Shown here: positions 1-8,097 of the stretch, piece by piece
How positions within the stretch are numbered: position 1 is the first letter of the stretch
How the letters are laid out: every line of letters begins with the position of its first letter
Assembly (NCBI GenBank): GCA_947493585.1
Contig: CANLRI010000001.1
Span: 2,046,001 to 2,110,000, forward strand
Direction: 5' to 3'
DNA length: 64,000 bases
From: an uncultured Planococcus sp.
Lineage (GTDB): Bacteria > Bacillota > Bacilli > Bacillales_A > Planococcaceae
Position numbers and translations under genes: made by a program
Notes under the pieces: generated by a model
What the model was told of the DNA's origin: nothing
The model's database searches: none
What the model saw: only the letters and a program-made list of their open reading frames with translations

Positions 1-97
1 TGCGTGATTTGATTCCGAGCTGTTCACCATTTTGGTCAATAACCCGTAATTCACGTGCACGAATGCCTTCGTTTACATTGTTGTCTCTGCTAATAAT
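1..97 (-). CDS. infC: Translation initiation factor IF-3, N-terminal part (cut by window edge)
   Basis: Only about the first 32 codons lie in the window. They read as the IF-3 N-terminal domain, with the family signature IRARELRVIDQNGEQLGIKS. IF-3 binds the 30S subunit and proofreads start-codon selection. No ATG or GTG is available at the conserved start. A strong GGAGG (104-108) is followed by ATC-ATT-ATT, and an ATT at 97-95 or 94-92 has the right spacing. An AUU start is the known situation in infC of Bacillus and Geobacillus and serves autoregulation. Which of the two ATT codons is used cannot be told by eye. In relatives rpmI and rplT follow in the same operon, beyond the window. Confidence 0.93.
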   Translation of the reverse strand, partial: MISRDNNVNEGIRARELRVIDQNGEQLGIKSR

Positions 98-316
98 GAT
101 CCACCTCCGGGTAGTGTCGCGAATAGCTTAAATGTGTAAACCGGACGATCCGGTTCACAGGCGCAAACAAAAAGCGGGCGAACCCCGAGGAGTTCGCCCG
201 CCATAATATGACACATGCTAGTTGCATGTAAAAGTCAATCGTGTCTACCTGCCAACAATCGGTCGATCAGGTGAGAAGCGGGCGCTCCTGCTTGCACATA
301 TAAGTATTCAATAACC
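98..316 (-). promoter_or_regulatory. infC-rpmI-rplT leader with attenuator (L20-type leader)
   Basis: The leader of about 220 nt precedes infC. It contains a strong intrinsic terminator (168-202: arms GCGGGCGAAC/GTTCGCCCGC and a U-run) and, closer to infC, a second hairpin (135-159, arms GTGAACCGG/CCGGTTTAC). In B. subtilis the same position holds the L20-binding leader that terminates the operon when free ribosomal protein L20 is abundant. Position and terminator are seen; binding of L20 is inferred from family knowledge. Confidence 0.75.
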
Positions 317-322
317 TAAATA

Positions 323-351
323 AGAATATCACGCAGCACTTTTACTGTCAA
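323..351 (-). promoter_or_regulatory. Sigma-A promoter of infC operon
   Basis: The -35 is TTGACA (346-351) and the -10 is TATTCT (323-328), with a 17-nt spacer. The expected start is near 316. The -35 box begins a few bases downstream of the thrS stop, and no terminator separates thrS from this promoter, so thrS transcripts may run into the infC leader and be stopped there. Confidence 0.75.
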
Positions 352-356
352 GCACT

Positions 357-2285
357 TTAACGAAGTTCGGATTGAACGAGTTTAAGGAACTCTTCAAACG
401 GCATGCTCTCAGAGTTCTGCTCGCCGTATTTGCGGACGTTGACCGAACCGCTTTCCAGTTCCTTATCGCCGATAACGAGCATATAAGGAACTTTCTGCAT
501 TTGTGCTTCGCGGATTTTATACCCCAGTTTTTCATCGCGCTCATCGATGTCGACGCGCAATTTATGCTGTTGCATTTTTTCCTGAAGCTCTTTTGCGTAT
601 TCGCTGTGCACATCCAGCGATACCGGGATGATTTCCACTTGTACCGGCGCGAGCCATGTCGGGAATGCGCCTTTGTATTCTTCGATCAAGAATGCGACGA
701 AACGCTCCATAGTCGAGACGACACCACGGTGGATAACAACCGGACGGTGCTGTTTGCCATCTTCCCCGATATACGTCAAATCGAATTTCTCCGGCAATAG
801 GAAGTCGAGCTGGACAGTCGATAAAGTCTCTTCTTTGCCAAGCGCTGTTTTCACTTGAACGTCGAGTTTCGGGCCGTAAAACGCCGCTTCGCCTTCTGCT
901 TCGAAATAATCGAGGCCAAGTTCGTCCATTGCTTCTTTCAGCATCGATTGTGCACGATCCCACATGGCGTCATCGTCATAGTATTTTTCTTTATCAGCCG
1001 GGTCGCGGTAGGAAACGCGGAACGAATAATCTTTCAAATCGAAGTCTTTGTATACTTCAATGACGAGATTGACGACGCGTTTGAATTCTTCTTTGATTTG
1101 GTCCGGACGCACGAATAGATGGGCATCGTTCAATGTCATTCCGCGTACGCGCTGCAAGCCGGACAAGGCACCCGACATTTCATAGCGGTGCATCAATCCA
1201 AGTTCAGCGATACGGATTGGCAATTGGCGGTAGGAATGAATGCCTTGCTTGTAGATCATCATGTGATGCGGGCAGTTCATCGGGCGCAGCACCAAATCTT
1301 CATTATCCATTTGCATGACCGGGAACATGTTTTCCTGGTAATGATCCCAGTGTCCGCTTGTTTTATACAATTCGACACTGCCCATAACCGGAGTGTAGAC
1401 GTGGTCATAGCCCATACGCTCTTCTTTGTCGACGATATAGCGTTCGATGATGCGGCGGATTGTTGCGCCCTTCGGCAGCCACATCGGCAGACCTTGGCCG
1501 ACTTTTTGGGAGTTCATGAACAAATTGAGCTCTTTGCCGATTTTACGGTGGTCGCGCTCTTTCGCTTCTTCGAGCATTTCAAGATGGGCTTTCAGTTCTT
1601 CTTTTTTAAAGAAAGCTGTTCCGTAAATGCGTTGCAGCATTTTATTGTCGCTATCGCCGCGCCAGTAGGCACCTGCGACGCTTAGTAATTTGAATTCCTT
1701 CAATTTGCCAGTCGATGGCACATGGATGCCGCGGCAAAGGTCGAAAAATTCGCCTTGCTCGTAAATCGACACTTGCTCATCTTCAGGAATCGCTTCTAGA
1801 AGCTCCAGCTTATATGGGTCATTGATTGCTTCAAAGCGTTGCTGCGCTTCATTTCTCGAAACTTCCACGCGAACGATATCCACGTTTTCATTGATGATTT
1901 TCTTCATTTCTTTTTCAATGACCGGTAGATCTTCGGCTGTAATCGATGATTCTGTATCAATATCGTAATAGAATCCGTTTTCGATGACCGGCCCAACGCC
2001 AAGCTTGGCATCTGGATACAGGCGTTTAACTGCTTGTGCCATCAAGTGAGCCGAGCTATGTCTCAACACTTCCAAAGCTTCTTCGGACTCCGGTGTGATA
2101 ATCGCGATGTCCCCGTCTTCTTCAAGCGGGGCTTTCAAGTCAACCAAGTTGCCGGAAAGTTTGCCTGCTACTGCTTTTTTGCGAAGACCTGGGCTTATTG
2201 ATTGTGCGATTTCTTCAGTGGATGTTCCTTTGGCGAACTCTTTTACTGCGCCGTCTGGGAATGTTAATTGAATCATGTCTGCCAT
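357..2285 (-). CDS. thrS: Threonine--tRNA ligase
   Basis: This class II synthetase charges tRNA-Thr in the cytosol. The protein is 642 residues, the usual length for the family. It has a TGS domain (about 1-64), then the second editing-type domain with the HSSAH (76-80) and C184/H188 zinc motif, then the catalytic core with zinc ligands C338, H389 and H519, and a C-terminal anticodon-binding domain. I chose the ATG at 2285 (MADMIQL) because it follows AGGAGAG at good spacing; an in-frame GTG 14 codons upstream has no Shine-Dalgarno. Expression is controlled by the T-box leader upstream. Confidence 0.98.
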   Translation of the reverse strand: MADMIQLTFPDGAVKEFAKGTSTEEIAQSISPGLRKKAVAGKLSGNLVDLKAPLEEDGDIAIITPESEEALEVLRHSSAHLMAQAVKRLYPDAKLGVGPVIENGFYYDIDTESSITAEDLPVIEKEMKKIINENVDIVRVEVSRNEAQQRFEAINDPYKLELLEAIPEDEQVSIYEQGEFFDLCRGIHVPSTGKLKEFKLLSVAGAYWRGDSDNKMLQRIYGTAFFKKEELKAHLEMLEEAKERDHRKIGKELNLFMNSQKVGQGLPMWLPKGATIRRIIERYIVDKEERMGYDHVYTPVMGSVELYKTSGHWDHYQENMFPVMQMDNEDLVLRPMNCPHHMMIYKQGIHSYRQLPIRIAELGLMHRYEMSGALSGLQRVRGMTLNDAHLFVRPDQIKEEFKRVVNLVIEVYKDFDLKDYSFRVSYRDPADKEKYYDDDAMWDRAQSMLKEAMDELGLDYFEAEGEAAFYGPKLDVQVKTALGKEETLSTVQLDFLLPEKFDLTYIGEDGKQHRPVVIHRGVVSTMERFVAFLIEEYKGAFPTWLAPVQVEIIPVSLDVHSEYAKELQEKMQQHKLRVDIDERDEKLGYKIREAQMQKVPYMLVIGDKELESGSVNVRKYGEQNSESMPFEEFLKLVQSELR

Positions 2286-2360
2286 ATGAATCTCTCCTTT
2301 AAATGATTTGGGCGAATTGCGAACCACAGGGTCTGGTTCAGCTCTTCGGCTTTTGTTGGT

Positions 2361-2428
2361 GCTAGCTTCAGCGCCTAGCTCATCGGGGTCTCAAGTCACC
2401 CTGTCGGAGCTGGACAGGCGCTTCAGCT
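2361..2428. repeat. Imperfect palindromic repeat element in thrS leader
   Basis: This is a nested inverted repeat of about 68 nt. The outer arms (on the minus strand AGCGCCT-gtcc-AGCTC against GAGCT-AGGCGCT) enclose an inner arm pair GGGT/ACCC. It lies after the T-box terminator U-run and before the thrS ribosome-binding site, so it is transcribed only in read-through mRNA. From memory it resembles the short GCGCCT-AGCTC dispersed palindromes found between genes in many Bacillales. Only this copy was seen in the window, so dispersal is an inference. Confidence 0.6.
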
Positions 2429-2445
2429 TTTCTTTTTTTCCACAC

Positions 2446-2704
2446 AAAAAGCCCCATCCCAAAAGGGACGAAGCTCTGTTCGTGGTTCCACCCTTCTTCT
2501 CTTCCGCACAATTTTTGCGCGCGGAATGAAGCTCTGCATCGGCTAACGGGCCGGTACCGTCACCTGCTACTGAAGTTCGCAGGCGCTGCTCGAAGGGGGT
2601 AAACAAAAACGCTGTGCCGGGAAGCTTTCAGCCGAGTCTTCCCTCTCTGTATGCCATGCGTGATCGCTCATGTCCTTGTCGTTGCATGTAAATCATTAAT
2701 GATG
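2446..2704 (-). promoter_or_regulatory. T-box riboswitch, thrS
   Basis: The T-box core AGGGTGGAACCACG lies at 2481-2494. It is followed by a terminator hairpin ending in a U-run (2446-2475). Upstream is a Stem I-like region with AGAGAGGG and GCTGAAAGC. Uncharged tRNA-Thr should stabilise the antiterminator and allow thrS transcription. I could not fix the specifier triplet with certainty; ACT and ACC triplets both occur in the region. Confidence 0.9.
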
Positions 2705-2710
2705 ATTCTT

Positions 2711-2739
2711 ACTATACGATGAAAAAAATCAAAAGGCAA
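2711..2739 (-). promoter_or_regulatory. Sigma-A promoter of thrS T-box transcript
   Basis: The -35 is TTGCCT (2734-2739) and the -10 is TATAGT (2711-2716), with a 17-nt spacer. The expected start near 2704 is just upstream of the T-box Stem I. No hairpin terminator is visible between dnaI and this promoter. Confidence 0.65.
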
Positions 2740-2748
2740 TAGTTTCTC

Positions 2749-3687
2749 CTACTTGTTGCGGCGGTTTTCGCCTTCAAGTTTGACTGGGACGGTCAATGCC
2801 TGGATCCGCTCCATAATGCGAGCTGCTTTCAAATCTTCTTTTTCACCGCGCTGTGAATAAGTTAAATGGTGTGCAAGTTCAGGATAACTGAAGTTCGAGC
2901 TCATGAAAGTCGGCAATTTCTCCGCCATCCGGTAATGAAGGATTGTTCCGAGCACTTCGTCGCGCGTCCAGCTAGACATTGCTTCAGCTCCGATATCATC
3001 GAGCATGAGCACATCGGCCCGTTTGACGTATTCGATTTTCTCCTGAAGCGTATGGTCGCCGATCGCTTGCTTCATTTCACGCATGAATTCCGGCACGAAT
3101 ACGAGAACCGTTTTCACATTGATTTCTGCAAGTTCATTTGCAACTGCGCTTAGCAAATAGGATTTGCCGGTGCCGAATTTACCGTATAAGTATAAGCCTT
3201 TTTCCGGAAGCGAATCCGGTCCTGTCGCTTTCTCGAGAAATTCGTCGACTGCACGAAAAGCAGGGAGCCTGCGGTCGTCCAGCTCGAAGTTTTCGATTCG
3301 CGCAGCCATCACTTCTTTTGGCATATACATGCTGTGGATCAAGGAGGAAGCATGTCGCTTATTGTCTTCAGCGGTCTTCAACCGGCATTTGGTGTATGAG
3401 ATGCCAATATTGCCGCGCTCCAAGACAAGATTCGGCTCAAACCCTTTGAGGTGATTGATGCAGCCGCCGAGATTCGGGCATTTATTGCAGTCATGCGATT
3501 GGTCGATATATTCGTATAGCTTGCCCATGCCTTTTTCCACTGTCGGTCCGTCAATATCCTGTTCGTGTTCTTTCAGGAACTTGAGGACGCCGGGATGTTC
3601 CAGTACTTCTTTCTTCATCGCATCGTAGCGCTCGGAAAATGAGGGCGCATTGACCACTCGCTTCATCGTTTCACGAATCGGTTCCAT
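2749..3687 (-). CDS. dnaI: Primosomal helicase loader DnaI
   Basis: This AAA+ ATPase loads the replicative helicase at origins and at restarting forks. The protein is 312 residues. The N-terminal helicase-binding domain has a zinc cluster (C67, C70, C76, H79). The C-terminal ATPase domain has Walker A GKFGTGKS (169-176) and Walker B VLMLDDIG. Its ATG follows the dnaB stop codon directly (TAGATG), with the AAAGGG ribosome-binding site inside the dnaB 3' end, so translation is coupled. The dnaB-dnaI order is the Firmicutes standard. Confidence 0.97.
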   Translation of the reverse strand: MEPIRETMKRVVNAPSFSERYDAMKKEVLEHPGVLKFLKEHEQDIDGPTVEKGMGKLYEYIDQSHDCNKCPNLGGCINHLKGFEPNLVLERGNIGISYTKCRLKTAEDNKRHASSLIHSMYMPKEVMAARIENFELDDRRLPAFRAVDEFLEKATGPDSLPEKGLYLYGKFGTGKSYLLSAVANELAEINVKTVLVFVPEFMREMKQAIGDHTLQEKIEYVKRADVLMLDDIGAEAMSSWTRDEVLGTILHYRMAEKLPTFMSSNFSYPELAHHLTYSQRGEKEDLKAARIMERIQALTVPVKLEGENRRNK

Positions 3688-5058
3688 CTAATCACCCTTT
3701 CTTTTCTTCAACGCAAGCTTCGCAAGCAATTTCTGCTTTTCTTGTTCAAGCTGTTCACTTGAAGCTCCTTGGCCAGGCGTTTCCACTTCGTCTTTCTTAT
3801 TAAACCATTCAGGCAGCTTTTCTTCGCGGATCGGCTTGCGTCCGGAAGATGCTGCGCGTTTCGGTGCGGCGCTTGATTCATTTTTCCATTTCATATACTG
3901 CGTATGTTCGATGCGTGCAAATTCCATCGCCTGCTTGGCCGTCGTGACATTTTTTCTCAGCCAATGCGATGCTATTTTTTCTACATACGCTTTTGTTAGT
4001 TTCATATCGGTGCGCAATAAAACATATTGAAGCAATACGTTGACGACAGCCGGTTCCATGCCATGCTGCGTCACCAATTGATTCGCCAACTGCACGTCAG
4101 CCGGCAGCGGTTCTTTGCCGTCTGCGATATCGCGCAGTACTTGAAGCGGCGATGCCGACTCCAAATATGCGATCAATTCGTCTTCTTTATTTGCAGGCGC
4201 TTGTTGTGAGTCTGGTTGCGGCGTTTTGGGTTCTGCCGTTTTGACGGGCTCGAGTTTAGGCGCAGTCGTCGTGACGGTCATTTTATAATAATCGGAAGCA
4301 GCTTTGCGCAATCCTTCTTCATCTATCCGGTAATCGTCTTCGATCGCCAGCAATACGACTTTTTGCATTTCAAGCGGGCCGAAACCGTAGAGGAACGACA
4401 GCTTCACGATAAAGTTGCGGATGGATGGGGTCAATACGCGCTTTGGCACGAGTTGTTCAGACAGGCCTTGGCGCAGTAACGCAAAATCAAAGTCTTGATC
4501 CATTTCATATTCCCCGTCTGTCCGTGATTCAAGCTCTTTTTCGTCTGCCGGATACCCGGATTTCGCATGTACCGGCTGGAAGATATCTGTGAAAGTCCTG
4601 GAGACTTCTGCATATCCTTCAGCAAGCGGCGCTTGGATGACAAAACGATCACGGACGCGCCGATACGACGATTCACCGATTTTACTGAACAGGAACATCG
4701 ACAATAGCGGGTCGGCAAAAAAGGCTTTCGGGTCGAGCGGCGGGCATAGTTCATATACAAACGAACGGTTTTCCCCGTCCTTTCGAAAAGTCTTCAATAA
4801 ACCGATTGCTTCGAGTTGAATGCGCGATTCAAAAATCGCTTTGACTGGTTTTCCGAGCGTGTTCATCAATGTATAATGCGTCGAATCCTCAGACCGCATT
4901 TCGCCATCTGCCCAAAGCGTCAAGTAGAGGGAAATGGCATCTGACCCGACCATCGGCTGATAAAGGAGCGTCAGCAGCTGGCGGTCGTAATTGGAAAATG
5001 GATATGGCATGCGGATCCGGTACAAGTCGGCGGGCTGAAGTTCTTTGTACATTGTCAT
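3688..5058 (-). CDS. dnaB: Replication initiation and membrane attachment protein DnaB
   Basis: This is the Firmicutes DnaB, a helicase co-loader and not the helicase itself. It works with DnaD and DnaI at oriC and in primosome restart, and is reported to be membrane-associated. The protein is 456 residues and matches the family from the N-terminal YRIRMPYPFSNYDRQLL onward. The C-terminal part carries the second DnaB/DnaD helical domain followed by a charged, Lys-rich tail. It is translated just ahead of dnaI with no intergenic base. The start is preceded by AAGGCGG. NrdR lies 12 nt upstream, so nrdR-dnaB-dnaI is probably one unit. Confidence 0.95.
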   Translation of the reverse strand: MTMYKELQPADLYRIRMPYPFSNYDRQLLTLLYQPMVGSDAISLYLTLWADGEMRSEDSTHYTLMNTLGKPVKAIFESRIQLEAIGLLKTFRKDGENRSFVYELCPPLDPKAFFADPLLSMFLFSKIGESSYRRVRDRFVIQAPLAEGYAEVSRTFTDIFQPVHAKSGYPADEKELESRTDGEYEMDQDFDFALLRQGLSEQLVPKRVLTPSIRNFIVKLSFLYGFGPLEMQKVVLLAIEDDYRIDEEGLRKAASDYYKMTVTTTAPKLEPVKTAEPKTPQPDSQQAPANKEDELIAYLESASPLQVLRDIADGKEPLPADVQLANQLVTQHGMEPAVVNVLLQYVLLRTDMKLTKAYVEKIASHWLRKNVTTAKQAMEFARIEHTQYMKWKNESSAAPKRAASSGRKPIREEKLPEWFNKKDEVETPGQGASSEQLEQEKQKLLAKLALKKRKGD

Positions 5059-5070
5059 GTGGTCACCGCC

Positions 5071-5547
5071 TTATTTGCTGTCCTTGTCACCGGGATTGCG
5101 GTCAAGCAGATCTTTCAGTTCATCGATAAAGACCGTAATGTCTTTGAACTGGCGATAGACCGAAGCAAAGCGGACATAGGCCACTTCATCGATATCCGCC
5201 AACCGGTTCATGACCAATTCACCGACTTCTTCCGATTTCACTTCAGGATTGCCGCTCCGGCGCAATTCTTTTTCGATATCGAAAACAACTGCTTCAAGCA
5301 TATCAAGTGACACTGGCCGTTTTTCACACGCGCGGATCAAGCCGCGCAACACTTTCTCGCGGCTGAATTCTTCACGGGAACCATCTTTTTTCACGACGAT
5401 CAGCGGCATCTCTTCTACTTTTTCGAATGTGGTGAACCGGTAACCGCATGCTTCACATTCACGACGCCTGCGGATTGATTTCATTTCATCTATTGGCCGC
5501 GAATCTACAACGCGGGTGCCGTTATGCTGGCAAGCTGGACATTTCAT
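5071..5547 (-). CDS. nrdR: Transcriptional repressor NrdR
   Basis: This zinc-ribbon plus ATP-cone regulator represses ribonucleotide reductase genes when dATP is high. The protein is 158 residues, with zinc cysteines C3, C6, C31 and C34, the RRRRE basic stretch (26-30) and the ATP-cone from about 49. I chose the ATG giving MKCPAC (5547), which sits 9 nt after GGGGAG. The in-frame ATG three codons earlier would overlap the Shine-Dalgarno. The gene lies directly upstream of dnaB-dnaI, linking dNTP supply and replication. Confidence 0.97.
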   Translation of the reverse strand: MKCPACQHNGTRVVDSRPIDEMKSIRRRRECEACGYRFTTFEKVEEMPLIVVKKDGSREEFSREKVLRGLIRACEKRPVSLDMLEAVVFDIEKELRRSGNPEVKSEEVGELVMNRLADIDEVAYVRFASVYRQFKDITVFIDELKDLLDRNPGDKDSK

Positions 5548-5616
5548 GGTAGACATCTCCCCGAAAATTCTCTATCTGGTAGTAACAGTATAACAAAAAA
5601 ATTCCCCATACATTAG

Positions 5617-5643
5617 AAAAAGCAGAGGATTTTCTCCTCTGCT
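5617..5643 (-). terminator. Terminator of speD
   Basis: The hairpin arms are AGCAGAGGA/TCCTCTGCT (5621-5643), followed on the minus strand by a U-run. It separates speD from nrdR. Confidence 0.85.
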
Positions 5644-5668
5644 TGTGTTTTGCGTTATTAGTGGTCAG

Positions 5669-6052
5669 TTACACCGTTAGTGATACTTTTGTCGCTCCGG
5701 CTCCGACTGGTCCCATGCCGCGTGGCAATTCAGTTACTTCGCTTTGCTTTGAATCCAAAGCTTGTGCAATGTAATCTGCTGCAATTGTTGGATCAAGATC
5801 TCCGCAAGTGTACACATCGACACTCGCGTACCCGTGTTCCGGGAAGCTGTGGATAGTCAGGTGTGATTCCGAAATGATGACTACGCCGCTAACACCCTGT
5901 GGTGCAAATTTATGAAAAGCGACTTCGCGGATTTCCGCACCTGATTTGAGTGCTGCATCAACAAAAGTCTTTTCGATATAGTCCATATCGTTTAATTTGT
6001 CAAAATCACACTGCCAAAGTTCTGCGATTACGTGACGTCCCATAGTTTCCAT
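5669..6052 (-). CDS. speD: S-adenosylmethionine decarboxylase proenzyme
   Basis: This enzyme makes decarboxylated SAM, the aminopropyl donor for spermidine. The protein is 127 residues, matching the prokaryotic short class, and is very close to the B. subtilis enzyme. The self-cleavage site is [15 protein letters not shown]. Cleavage before S63 creates the pyruvoyl cofactor, and H68 and the later C82-type cysteine (VYTCGD) are present. speE is not in the window. The gene stands alone, with its own promoter, a leader of about 185 nt and its own terminator. Confidence 0.98.
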   Translation of the reverse strand: METMGRHVIAELWQCDFDKLNDMDYIEKTFVDAALKSGAEIREVAFHKFAPQGVSGVVIISESHLTIHSFPEHGYASVDVYTCGDLDPTIAADYIAQALDSKQSEVTELPRGMGPVGAGATKVSLTV

Positions 6053-6238
6053 GGTTCGTTTCCCCCTTTGATAACATTTTGGTTTTGCGCAAAATATTCA
6101 AAGTTGACTACCACGGGGGAAAGTTAGTCCAGAGAGGTCCTAACCCTTTAAGCAGTCATAAGAATAATAATATACGCTCCTAATTCCTTGCTCTACATAC
6201 TAAATAGAATTGAGAAGTGGCAGCCGTTTTTGGCTACG
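6053..6238 (-). promoter_or_regulatory. Long structured 5' leader of speD, possible SD-sequestering switch
   Basis: About 185 nt separate the predicted start site from the speD ATG. The minus strand shows several structures: AGCC/GGCT hairpin (about 6220-6237), hairpin GTTAG...CTAAC (about 6123-6144), and immediately after it TTTCCCCC (6115-6122). That 8-mer is exactly complementary to GGGGGAAA (6059-6066), which is the speD Shine-Dalgarno region. A small palindrome TTTTGCGCAAAA lies in the loop between them. I recognise no described riboswitch class here. The pairing is seen; regulation is inference. Confidence 0.55.
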
Positions 6239-6244
6239 ATTCAT

Positions 6245-6273
6245 AGTATATGATGAATGTTTTCGAAATGCAA
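6245..6273 (-). promoter_or_regulatory. Sigma-A promoter of speD
   Basis: The -35 is TTGCAT (6268-6273) and the -10 is TATACT (6245-6250), with a 17-nt spacer. It lies between the gapB terminator and the speD leader. Confidence 0.7.
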
Positions 6274-6311
6274 TAAATAAATGCTTTTGCGGACAATTTT
6301 TTTCAATACAA

Positions 6312-6358
6312 TAAAAAAAAGATTCCGGTTTTCTATAAGAAGAAAAGCGGAATCTTTT
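6312..6358 (-). terminator. Terminator of gapB
   Basis: A 17-bp hairpin with one mismatch (arms at 6317-6333 and 6342-6358) is followed by a run of Us on the minus strand. It means speD is not co-transcribed with gapB. Confidence 0.9.
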
Positions 6359-6362
6359 TGCA

Positions 6363-7382
6363 TTATTTTGAAGCGACAGCCATAGAATTGGCTACCTTCT
6401 TCATTAAGTCTACAACGCGGGCAGAGTAACCCCATTCGTTATCGTACCAAGCGAGCACTTTCACTTTGCGGTCGCCCATAACAATGGTCGTCAAACCGTC
6501 AACAATTGCAGAACTCGGGTTGGTATTAAAGTCGATCGACACAAGCGGCTCCATCGTCAAATCGAGGATGCCTGAAAGCGCGCCTTGTGATGCATCCATG
6601 AATGCACGGTTGACGTCTTCCACCGTCACGTCCTGTTGGACATCGACAACCAGGTCGACGAGTGACACGTTCGGTGTTGGGACACGCAGCGCCAAACCGT
6701 GCACTTTCCCTTCAAGTTCCGGAAGAACCAATGACAAAGCTTTAGCAGCCCCCGTTGAAGTCGGGATGATCGACTGTCCGCAAGCACGGGCGCGTCGAAG
6801 ATCCTTATGTGGGTTATCTAAATTCTTTTGGTCATTAGTGTACGCATGGACAGTCGTCATCAATCCGTTTTCGATGCCGAATGCATCATTCAAAACTTTC
6901 GCGACAGGAGCCAAGCAATTCGTCGTGCAGCTGGCGTTCGAGATGATGTGGTGTTTGTCGACATCCAATTTATCATCATTGACACCCATGACGATCGTGA
7001 TGTCTTCGTTTTTACCAGGAGCCGTCAAGATGACTTTCTTCGCTCCAGCGTCCAAATGAAGCGCAGCTTTATCGCGCGAGTTGAACTTGCCCGTTGCTTC
7101 AATGACGATATCGACACCCATCTCCGACCAAGGGAGTTCCAATGGATCGCGCTCGTTGACCAATTGAATACGCTTTCCGTTTACAACCAACGCATTTTCT
7201 TCCGCTTTCACTTCACCGGAGAAGGTACCGTGATTTGTGTCATACTTAATCAAGTGAGCAAGTGTTTCTGCCGGATAACTGGCATTGACTGCCGAAATTG
7301 TCACGTCATCCATCAAAACTGCTTGTCTGAAAACCATACGGCCGATGCGGCCAAATCCGTTAATTGCAATCGAAACTGTCAT
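6363..7382 (-). CDS. gapB: Glyceraldehyde-3-phosphate dehydrogenase, gluconeogenic NADP type
   Basis: It converts 1,3-bisphosphoglycerate to glyceraldehyde 3-phosphate during gluconeogenesis. The protein is 339 residues, with a Rossmann motif GFGRIG (9-14) and catalytic C152 in SNASCTTNC. At positions 33-34 it reads NA, where glycolytic NAD enzymes have ND; loss of that Asp is typical of the NADP-using GapB. The start at 7382 (MTVSIAING) follows GGGGG. Two CcpN-like boxes precede the gene, agreeing with repression under glycolytic conditions. The glycolytic GapA is not in the window. Confidence 0.95.
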   Translation of the reverse strand: MTVSIAINGFGRIGRMVFRQAVLMDDVTISAVNASYPAETLAHLIKYDTNHGTFSGEVKAEENALVVNGKRIQLVNERDPLELPWSEMGVDIVIEATGKFNSRDKAALHLDAGAKKVILTAPGKNEDITIVMGVNDDKLDVDKHHIISNASCTTNCLAPVAKVLNDAFGIENGLMTTVHAYTNDQKNLDNPHKDLRRARACGQSIIPTSTGAAKALSLVLPELEGKVHGLALRVPTPNVSLVDLVVDVQQDVTVEDVNRAFMDASQGALSGILDLTMEPLVSIDFNTNPSSAIVDGLTTIVMGDRKVKVLAWYDNEWGYSARVVDLMKKVANSMAVASK

Positions 7383-7400
7383 GTATTTGTCCCCCAATTA

Positions 7401-7411
7401 AATAAGTCATA
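7401..7411 (-). promoter_or_regulatory. CcpN-like operator, proximal (gapB)
   Basis: The minus strand reads TATGACTTATT, 10 of 11 matches to the CcpN consensus TRTGHYATAYW as I remember it. It sits inside the short palindrome ATAAGT-ATG-ACTTAT, 19 nt upstream of the gapB ATG. Confidence 0.45.
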
Positions 7412-7434
7412 CTTATATTTTTAATTCGTTATAT

Positions 7435-7445
7435 AGTATAACACA
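7435..7445 (-). promoter_or_regulatory. CcpN-like operator overlapping gapB -10
   Basis: The minus strand reads TGTGTTATACT, 11 of 11 matches to TRTGHYATAYW. The contained TATACT is the most likely -10 of gapB, though no good -35 is visible. In B. subtilis CcpN represses gapB and pckA in the presence of glycolytic substrates. ccpN itself is not in the window. Confidence 0.6.
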
Positions 7446-7491
7446 TTATTTACTTAAGAGAACCTGAAAACAAAAGAAAGCGCATACTTTT

Positions 7492-8088
7492 TTAAGGTCG
7501 TGTCTGCCAATTGTCCAATATGCGCATTAATTGGCGCTTTGTGTGTTCAATAGAACCGTTGTTATCCAATACTTCATCTGCCCCTTGTTCTTTGACGCTT
7601 AGCGGCAATTGTGAAGCAATCCGTGCTTTCGCTTCTTTTTCCGCCAATCCATTGCGTTCCATGAGACGCTTTAATTGCTCTTGCTCCGATACACTGACAA
7701 CCAGGATCTTGTCGACCATATGCTGGAGCTTGCTTTCGAATAACAGCGGAATGTCCATGATAACGGTTTCATATCCTTCAGCCAAAAATGCTTGGCGCTG
7801 CCTAAGCATTTCCCGGCGTATTGCCGGGTGGATAATGTCATTCAATTTCTTTCGGCTCGCTGGATCGTTGAAGATAATCGCTCCGACTTTCTCGCGGTCC
7901 ATCGACCCGTCAGCCCGTATCACTTCCGGGCCGAAAGCTTGCACAATATTATTCAATGTTTCCGTTCCGGGCTCGACCACTTGTCTCGCGACCAGATCTG
8001 CGTCAACGACCGGATAACCCAATTCTTTGAGCATCTGCGAGACGGTGCTTTTGCCGCTCGCGATGCTGCCCGTGAGTCCAATGATCAT
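7492..8088 (-). CDS. coaE: Dephospho-CoA kinase
   Basis: This enzyme catalyses the last step of coenzyme A synthesis, phosphorylating the 3' hydroxyl of dephospho-CoA. The protein is 198 residues, with the P-loop GSIASGKS (7-14) and the family block YPVVDADLVARQVVEPG. It is the third gene of a polA-mutM-coaE run, 9 nt after mutM. No clear terminator hairpin was found after it. Confidence 0.97.
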   Translation of the reverse strand: MIIGLTGSIASGKSTVSQMLKELGYPVVDADLVARQVVEPGTETLNNIVQAFGPEVIRADGSMDREKVGAIIFNDPASRKKLNDIIHPAIRREMLRQRQAFLAEGYETVIMDIPLLFESKLQHMVDKILVVSVSEQEQLKRLMERNGLAEKEAKARIASQLPLSVKEQGADEVLDNNGSIEHTKRQLMRILDNWQTRP

Positions 8089-8097
8089 GTAGTTTCC

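Noticed and set aside
1119..1685. 188-codon plus-strand frame inside thrS
   Set aside because: It is the mirror of the thrS catalytic core and has no start signal.
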